Positions 57,365 to 64,000 of a DNA stretch of 64,000 bases are shown piece by piece; positions within the stretch are counted from its first letter, which is position 1, and each line of letters begins with the position of its first letter. The stretch spans positions 26,118,137 through 26,182,136 of the forward strand of contig OY978530.1 in assembly GCA_963854835.1 (NCBI GenBank), read 5' to 3'. The DNA comes from Megamerina dolium (taxonomy: Eukaryota > Arthropoda > Insecta > Diptera > Megamerinidae). Position numbers and translations under genes: made by a program. Below the pieces are notes generated by a model. The model did not search any database. It was not told where the DNA came from and was given only the letters and a program-made list of their open reading frames with translations.

Positions 57365-60047
57365 TTATTGATAAAAATGTTTTAGTAAATTATTATGGTA
57401 CTTTTTACCATTTTGTCCGATTTTGATAGTTGTCGTTACTGGGCTGTCCACATTTATCACTTCGTATGGACCAGCCCAGATGGAACTAAATTTATTTTTT
57501 CTAGTCTGATTTTTCAGCAATACTTTATCACCTATTTTAAAAATTATAGGGTGGATCCCTTCGTCGTATTGAATTTTAGCTGATTTCTTTGCTTTTTCCT
57601 GATTTTCCCTCACTAATTCATGTGACCTTTGTAGTTGGTATTTTAATACCTTATTTTGATCATCTGCATTGTATAGAGGTGATCTTTTTGTTTTTAAGTT
57701 TGTCGGCATATCGATATTGAAACACTGAATGGTGTCCGTTTTGTCGAAGTATTTATGGTGTTATTGTGTACGTGCATTGCTGATGCTAACCATTGGTCCC
57801 AATTCGACCCATCTTCTTTAACAAAACTCCTAAGATATTCTGCTAAAGGTCTGTGGCTCCTTTCTAAAGAACCATTTGCTTGTGGATGGTACGGTGTTAT
57901 ATGTAATTTTCTAACACCCAGCATCTTGCATGTATCGAAAACAATTTCAAAGTGAAATTCGTACCATTATCAGTTACTAAAATTTTTGGTTTGTTATAAA
58001 GCGTAATAACTTCGTTGTAAAACGCTTTTGCTACGGTGCTAGCTTCAGCATCTGGTATAGCTACACAAATAAAAAATTTGGTAAAATCATCTTGAAATGT
58101 AAGTATGTATTTGTTTCCAGATGTTGTCTCTGGAAGAATTCCTACCATGTCCATAATATCATTGGCATTTTCGTGAGCCTCGAGCTCTTGTTAGTTTGAC
58201 ATTTTTTACAATTTTTAACATATTCCTTAGTTTGGCTTCGCATACCTTTCCACCTATACTGTCTTCTAATCCTGAAATAAGTTTTCAGAGCACCCTGATG
58301 TCCTTCTAAAGGTGAATCGTGGAAGTTGCGAAGTATCTCCAATATATCCTTTTCATCAGTGAGAAGTTCCGCATTATTGTTCTCCTGATTTTCTGCATTT
58401 TCATCTAGTTCTAATTCGTCACCAGAACTTTCATCAGGCTCTTCTTGGCTTTCGGTTTCGTCGACTTTATTCCTCGCCATAGAACGAGTCACAACCATTG
58501 TTTACTCCTGATTCGGTTGTGGAACTCTGCTGAGCGCATCTGCGTTCAAGTTCCTTTTGCCTGGTTTATAAATTATTTCAAAATCAAATTCAGATAATTT
58601 GTGCCTGAAACGTGCTAAACGTGATGTCTGATCTTTCAGATTAGCAATTCCACGTAAGGGCTGATGGTCAGTGTAAACGTTGAATGGTCTACCCAGTAGA
58701 TAAGCTCTATAATTCTTTACAGCCCACACGATAGCAAAGAATTCCTTTTCAATGGTGGAATATCTTTTCTCAGTATCACTGAGCGCCCTGCTCGCAAAGG
58801 CTATTGGTCTATCTTTTCCAATTTCACCTTGCGATAGAACTGCACCTACAACCTCGTTGCTAGCATCTGTTGTTAACACAAAAGGTTTAGAAAAATCTGG
58901 GTGGGCTAAAATTGATGGAGAGCAAATTGCCTCCTTTAAATTTTCAAAAGCTTTCTGGCATTTATTGGTCCATTCAAATTTTGCATATTTTCTTAGTAAT
59001 TTATTAATTGGTAGTGCTATGCTTGCCATATTTTCAACAAACTTTCGATAATAGTTCACTAAACCTAAGAATGCCTGAACATCTTTCCTATTTCTTGGAA
59101 CAGGAATTTTTTTTGACACATTCTACCTTACTGGGATCTGGCAATGCCCCTTCCACAGTGCACTTATGACCTAGGTAAATTATCTCTTTTTGCAAAAATT
59201 GGCATTTCTCTGGTTTTAGTTTTAAGTTATGTTTACGTAAGAGTTCAAATACTCTCCGCAGACGCGATTCATGTTGTGGCAAATTCCGACCATAGACAAC
59301 AATGTCATCCAAATATACAAAACAACAACCCTGGAGTCCAGTCAATACATGATTCATTAGTCTTTGAAAAGTAGCAGGTGCTCCCGTTAACCCAAAAGGC
59401 ATTCTATAAAATTCGTTATGCCCGACACCTGAACTAAAAGCCGCTTTTTCTCTGTCAGACTCTTCCATTAGCACTTGATGATATCCACGGGCCAGATCAA
59501 GTATAGTAAAATATCTACTATGACCTAACTGATCCAATATCTCATCAATGCGTGGAATTGGAAAAACCTGTTTAATGGTGGCATCGTTCAGTTTTCTGAA
59601 ATCAACAACCAGTCTCCATTTCTTTTTTCCATCGCTTCCCGCCTTCTTTGGAACTGATATTATTGGTGAATTCCATGGGTAAGAACTGGAAACGATTATC
59701 TCGTCTTCCAACATTTTATTTACCTTTCTATTAATCTCTTCCTTATGCACTTCTGTTAACCTGTACTGTCTCCGATTTATTGGTTCCTGGTCTGCCCTTA
59801 CTGATATCATGTGCTTTATACCTGTTGTGTAAGACAATTTATCGCCCTCCCAATAAAACAAATCGTGAAATGACTTGAAGATGTCTTCCATATTTAGGTT
59901 TGAATCTAACTTAACCGTTTCTAATATTTTAGTAACCCTCTTGTAGTTACTCTTTTCTCTAACGCTATTTATTTTAGAAACTGTATCAGGTTTTATATGC
60001 TCTATATAATTAAATTTAACTATATTAACTCTCATATCATTACACAC
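57365..60047 (-). pseudogene. pol: Gypsy-group pol (RT-RNase H-IN) of the 23.4-kb element
   Basis: RT at 59088-60047 is open for 319 codons (YPWNSPIISVPKK, WRLVVDFRKLND, FTILDLARGYHQV, RMPFGLTGAPATFQRLM, FVYLDDIVVYG). After a small frame change at about 59110, RNase H at 58502-59119 contains VLTTDASNEVVGAVLSQGE and YRAYLLGRPFNVYTDH. Integrase: zinc region at 58200-58350 (HDSPLEGHQG, CKKCQ), core at 57897-58154 (ILTFQDDFTKF, VTDNGTNF), then HPQANGSLERSH at 57694-57924 and the C-terminal tail to 57365 with FSSIWAGPYEVI. Three frame breaks lie in integrase. The catalytic acids of RT and of the integrase blocks that I can see are present. Moderately old. Confidence 0.9.
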
Positions 60048-60121
60048 AGTATACGCTTTCGTTTTTGTATTCAGTATTGGTACATAAACTTTATTATTCG
60101 TGACACATCCTAATGTCTCAC

Positions 60122-62450
60122 CTAAGAATATCCCGGGAGAAACGTCTTATTTTCCACTATAACCGTTTCCAAATCGGTGTTTACATTCAAAGGAACTATC
60201 CTCATAGTTCTACCTGGTACTACAACCTCACTGTTGTAGAGTACTCTATTAGCCTCGTTCAATGACTTGAGAGGTAAAGTCATTAAATGCTGTTTTCGCC
60301 CATCGAAAAAAATCAGCTTCTTTTTCATAGTATTGAGAATCGATCGATTCCATAAATTGTCTCGTCCTAGTATACCATCTGCAGGTATCCCTCTCTCTTC
60401 AGATATTATATGTAATTCTAAATTCAATTCATTAGTCCTTTCATTTGGACTATTATTGGCCCTAACGTGGTGACAAATCCACCGAATGCACCACTAAGAT
60501 TTTTCCTTGCATTCCCTTTCTTGCTAACGTTTTTGTTAATTACTGTTGATTTTACTAATCTGGTATCTGCCCCAGAGTCTACAAGTAAAATGAGTTTTCC
60601 ATTTTTTGCTTCCTCACACGGAAACTCAATGAACACATCATCTACGTCAGAGACTACAAAACAATAACCACGATTGCTATCACTGGATGCGAAAGATGGG
60701 TCAACAATCCCTCTGGACGCCTGACTACCAACTTCCACCATCCTACTATCTGACGTGGAGTGTGTGTCAACAGTCTTTAAAGACGCATGATTGACACCTT
60801 CCATTTCAGCTGGCCTATCTTTAGCAAAATTTTGGGGTTCCCGGTTTATTGGCCGTACCTGGGCCCCCGTAGTTTTCCTGAGTCTTTCCAAGTCTTTTCG
60901 ATTGTAACAATCGTGTCCGGGCTTCCTGCCAAAGAAACATTTGGTTTCGGACTTACTCCGATTATGCCCTACATTTTCTTGGCTTCCCTTACTATAGTCT
61001 GTTTTTGGAGTATAATTCCCTTGCGGCTTTGTATTTTTTGTGAACGACGTACAAGATAGATTGAACTCATGCCCGTATTGCTTACATTTTATACAGAAGG
61101 GTGTATTTTTCTTTTTAAAACATTCGTCCCTCATGTGTCCCTTCTTGTAGCAGAAGGAACAGGTAGGAACTTTCCTTTGGCCGTTTTTAGGATTTTCTTT
61201 ATTCTTTGAGTACTGATCTGCCTTAAATGACACTTTATTATTTCTGTTTTGGCGGAACGCAGGTAAGTTACCTGTTTGGGTTTGGCAATCTTTATAAGAA
61301 TTTAATAAGGTATTGAGACCTACATTGGCTCCCACGATAAGTGTGTAGTGCTGTTGCCCTCTGTTGAGCAGGATATTCGTATTTACGGCTTCTTCCATCA
61401 GTTCCTCTAACGTACCTGTCTTACTTAGCATATATACTCTAAAAATTGGTTCACTAAGGCCTGTTACGGACGATTTTTTTGTGGACTTCTCTAGCTCCTG
61501 CAGCAGTGCTAGGTCTTCTTTTCCCCCATATGAGGTTTTGACACATTAAGTTGCGGCGTTTTCGTCTAATCTCCTGGCGAACGCACTTATGCTTTCTTGT
61601 GGTAATTTCCGTGCAAACTGGATTTGGTGAGAGGTGGGTTCTAGCTGGATTATTTTCAGGTATATGTTTCTTAGAAGTCTATATAATTCTTCCAAATTAG
61701 AAATTTTATTCGCCCAAACCAAATTAAACGCATCTCCGTATAGACGTTGCCTTATACAGGATATGAAATCTTCCAACTCATCTGGTTTGATTCCTTTGCT
61801 GGCTAATTTACACCCAGCGATAAATTGTTCTCAAATTTTAATTCAGCTCCAGTGAGTACTGTAACTAGTCTACTAGCCATCTGCGCTATCTCGTCTATAC
61901 GCATTTTGTCTGATGTTTGTGGCTGCGTGTTCGAAAGAATCTTCCTTACAGGTGTACGGTGGCGAAGAGGTGTCTCTTCTGCTAAACTGCGTTCCCTTTC
62001 AAGACTTCTTACCTGGGCCTGGAGGGCGCTTAATCACTCAGTATCCACGGAGGTTTTGAGTCTCTTTTCTATAAATTCCTCGGAAATATTTCTCTCCTTA
62101 AGTAATCCTTCTAACTCCTGATTCCTTCTGTGGAGTTCTACGTTCTTTGCATCTAGTTGTTCAGCTTCCAACCCTTGGTTTACAATCCTTAATCTGAGGT
62201 TTCATATTTGCGCCTCCGCTGCATCCAAATTGTCCTTCACGACTAAACTTGCTTCACCCTGTGTTTCTAAAAGGTCTTTTAGTTCTGTTAATGTGTCTTC
62301 TAGCTCCTCACCTGGTGCTAGTAATTTGCCATGTTGTACTTCCGATTTTATGAGCTCGTATTGCTCGTAAGTGCTATGTTGCTTAATTAAATCCTACACG
62401 AAAGTGGTGGCTTCCTGAATTGCAATATCTAAGGAGATACTAACCTCCAT
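60122..62450 (-). pseudogene. gag: gag-protease of the 23.4-kb Gypsy element
   Basis: The ATG at 62450 (MEVSISLDIAIQEATTF) begins a helical, coiled-coil-like N-terminal third with stops near 62394, 62200 and 62038. Capsid-like sequence at 61546-61776 contains EDFISCIRQRLYGDAF. Two zinc knuckles near 61080-61165 read CSFCYKKGHMRDEC and CIKCKQYGHEFNLSC, followed by a degenerate third. Protease shows LILLVDSGADTRLV near 60590 and, in the next frame, GIPADGILGRDN near 60375. The presence of both protease ends shows Gag-PR-Pol order. Multiple stops and frameshifts. Confidence 0.85.
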
Positions 62451-62563
62451 CAGATATTATCCTGGAACACAAATTGATTTTTAATTCCTAGGGAACAATG
62501 GAATCTTAATACTGCGTTAAACGTTGAACGTAAAATATCTTGTTTTACAAGACACTTCGCAGT

Positions 62564-62581
62564 ATCCTACCGGCTGCGCCA
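62564..62581 (-). promoter_or_regulatory. tRNA-Ser primer binding site
   Basis: The plus strand reads ATCCTACCGGCTGCGCCA, the 3' end of a serine tRNA including CCA. Three bases separate it from the LTR at 62585. A serine primer is known for the 17.6/297 group, agreeing with the RT type. Confidence 0.88.
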
Positions 62582-62584
62582 AAA

Positions 62585-63589
62585 TGTTGTGTCCCTTTTT
62601 TCCGACACCGTAACCTTTGCTTAGATATCTTATGTTTTAGGACTTACCCTTTTTTTATTTCTACTTCTGCTTTCCGTAGTTCACTAATACAAAACAATTT
62701 GTTTACAATATATCAATAGTGTGTATTTATTAATTCCTTGTCTTTTTCACCATGTGGTTTTATGTTCTTCTTTCAGTTTACTAGGATGTTTAATCCTGCA
62801 CAATGGAATTCTTATTTTACTAGGATGTTTAATCTTGCACAATGTCACTCTTATTTTATTGCCCACACTAACTCGCTCTTTGAGTTATCTTAATTAACTT
62901 ACTTAACTAGATTCACTAACTCACTGACAGCCTTCATTTCAGGCCTTCTCTTAGTTTATATAGCCTTAAAGATATATCATAATTTACAATTTAACCCCAT
63001 TTTAGTATAAAAGAATTTCTGAAGAAATGGCAATTTCTTAAGTAGGTCAATTCATTGCAATTTCTTCAGTAAGTCATATTTATAACTCATTTTTAGTAAG
63101 TCATCATTATTATTTGTAGTTAATACTTCTTGTTGTAAATATTGTGCATGTGTTCAATATTATGTATGCCTGGTTGTTTCTTATTTTGTTTTTCTTTTCG
63201 GCTTTTGTTTTCTGTTCACTGTGTATGGTTGTTGAATTTTTTCATATTCATATAGCGAGGTACGATGACCCGTTGGTTCTTTTTTTATTTATTGTTTATT
63301 ATTTTATTTATTGTTTACTCATTATTTTTCTTCTTCTTCGTTCTTTATTTTTCATGATTGTGAAATTGTTCAACAATCATATAGTGAGGTACGATGACGC
63401 TGACCACGCATTTTTATAAATATATTACAACCCATTTTAGCCAATGATAATTACATTATGCATAGTGTGTTGATTATCATTAATTAATTACATATAATAA
63501 AATAACATAATGATAATAATAATATTATTATAACATTTGTAGTGAGTCAAAATGCATAATTTAGATCAGCATTATTTTGACTCACAACA
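62585..63589 (-). repeat. 5' LTR (1005 bp) of the 23.4-kb element
   Basis: Starts TGTTGTGTCCC and ends TTTGACTCACAACA on plus, with the short terminal inverted repeat TGTTGTG/CACAACA. Base differences from 40160-41092 are few outside three length differences. Confidence 0.95.
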
Positions 63590-64000
63590 CTAGGAAAAGA
63601 TGATTATTCTCTCGCGAAAAGTTTTAAACTAATCAGTTTGACATCATTCCTACTGAAAAGTTTAGAATGCATGGTAGAAAAGTATATTCGAGCGAGAGTG
63701 CTATCAAATAGCCCGTTTAATACAAACCAACATGAGTACCAAAGTGGAAAATCTTGTTGTTTACAGGATCGAAGCTGGACTGGAAGCAGATGAAGATACT
63801 ATGGGAGTATTCATTTACATTGAAGGGGCTTTCGACAGCGCTGCTTTAGACTCAATATACTCTTCTACTGAAAGTCATGGAGTTAATCGATCCATTGTTA
63901 AATGGATACACTACATGCTATCTAAGAGATTGCTAACCGTTGGTGGGGACTGTGATGAGACAATTACGGATAGGGTTAGACAGGGCTTCCCTCAAGGGGG
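63590..64000 (+). pseudogene. LOA-like LINE C, RT continuation to window edge
   Basis: Begins at the second CTAG, directly continuing the RT frame left at 40159 (GKDDYSLAKSFKLISLTSFL, CMVEKYIRAR). After a break it reads GVFIYIEGAFDSAAL near 63803 and ends at RQGFPQGG at the right edge, so the catalytic YADD block lies beyond the window. A frame shift near 63755 means it is dead. Confidence 0.88.

Larger units (their letters stand above)
40160..63589 (-). mobile_element. Ty3/Gypsy element with tRNA-Ser primer site, filled by nested LINEs
   Basis: A single element on the minus strand, from the 5' LTR (62585-63589) through a tRNA-Ser primer site, gag (60.4-62.45 kb), protease, RT, RNase H and integrase (to 57365), to the 3' LTR (40160-41092). 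The pol sequence (YPWNSP, RLVVDFRKLND, FVYLDDIVVYG) resembles the gypsy/17.6 group. The interval between pol and the 3' LTR contains three LINE insertions, and no env motif was seen. The inner element without LINEs would be roughly 9 kb or a little less. Confidence 0.92.

Noticed and set aside
62560..62584. tRNA-Ser gene fragment
   Set aside because: Only the last 18 bases of the tRNA are present, three bases from an LTR, as expected for a primer binding site.

Overview
This window reads as intergenic or heterochromatic DNA of a dipteran insect. It is AT-rich, has no bacterial gene structure, carries long (TA)n runs, and is built almost entirely from transposable elements of insect families: Ty3/Gypsy, BEL/Pao and copia LTR elements; LOA-, Jockey- and RTE-like LINEs; a tRNA-derived SINE; and mariner, Tc1 and P-type DNA transposons. 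No single-copy host gene could be recognised. The exact species cannot be told from sequence alone; an acalyptrate fly is my inference.

Layout. 0.3-1.6 kb: dead copia (-). 1.65-4.35 kb: internally deleted LOA-like LINE (+). 5.3-5.7 kb: solo LTR of the main Ty3/Gypsy family (called family G here). 6.8-8.05 kb: BEL/Pao scraps. 8.4-9.45 kb: a G copy collapsed to a gag-integrase chimera. 9.45-12.35 kb: pieces of an RTE-like LINE around a P-element-like THAP transposase relic. 13.05-14.2 kb: LOA-like LINE (-). 14.93-20.0 kb: decayed full-structure G element (-). 20.0-25.8 kb: mariner and Tc1 relics, a second solo G LTR and a foreign Gypsy RT scrap. 26.59-32.58 kb: a young G element (+) with 438-bp LTRs differing at one base and an uninterrupted 1181-residue pol. 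32.6-32.9 kb: SINE. 34.9-36.5 kb: an apparently intact Tc1-like transposon between (TA)n tracts.

37.1-64.0 kb is one nest. A LOA-like LINE (+) was split by an RTE-like LINE with 15-bp target duplications and by a 23.4-kb Ty3/Gypsy element (-) with CTAG duplications; its reading frame resumes exactly at 63.59 kb. The Gypsy element has a tRNA-Ser primer site, 1005/933-bp LTRs and gag-pol, and no env is visible. Its 3' part was filled by two Jockey-like LINEs facing each other tail to tail (41.25-45.73 and 46.61-51.11 kb) and by a nearly full LOA-like LINE (51.32-56.93 kb, 13-bp duplications).

Nothing here works as an operon. The units most likely still able to move are the Tc1-like element (own transposase and IR/DR ends) and possibly the young G element, whose gag is broken and would need help in trans. 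The most unusual signal is a 311-bp stretch that is identical between the young and old G copies although their flanks differ by about 13%, which suggests gene conversion or template switching.
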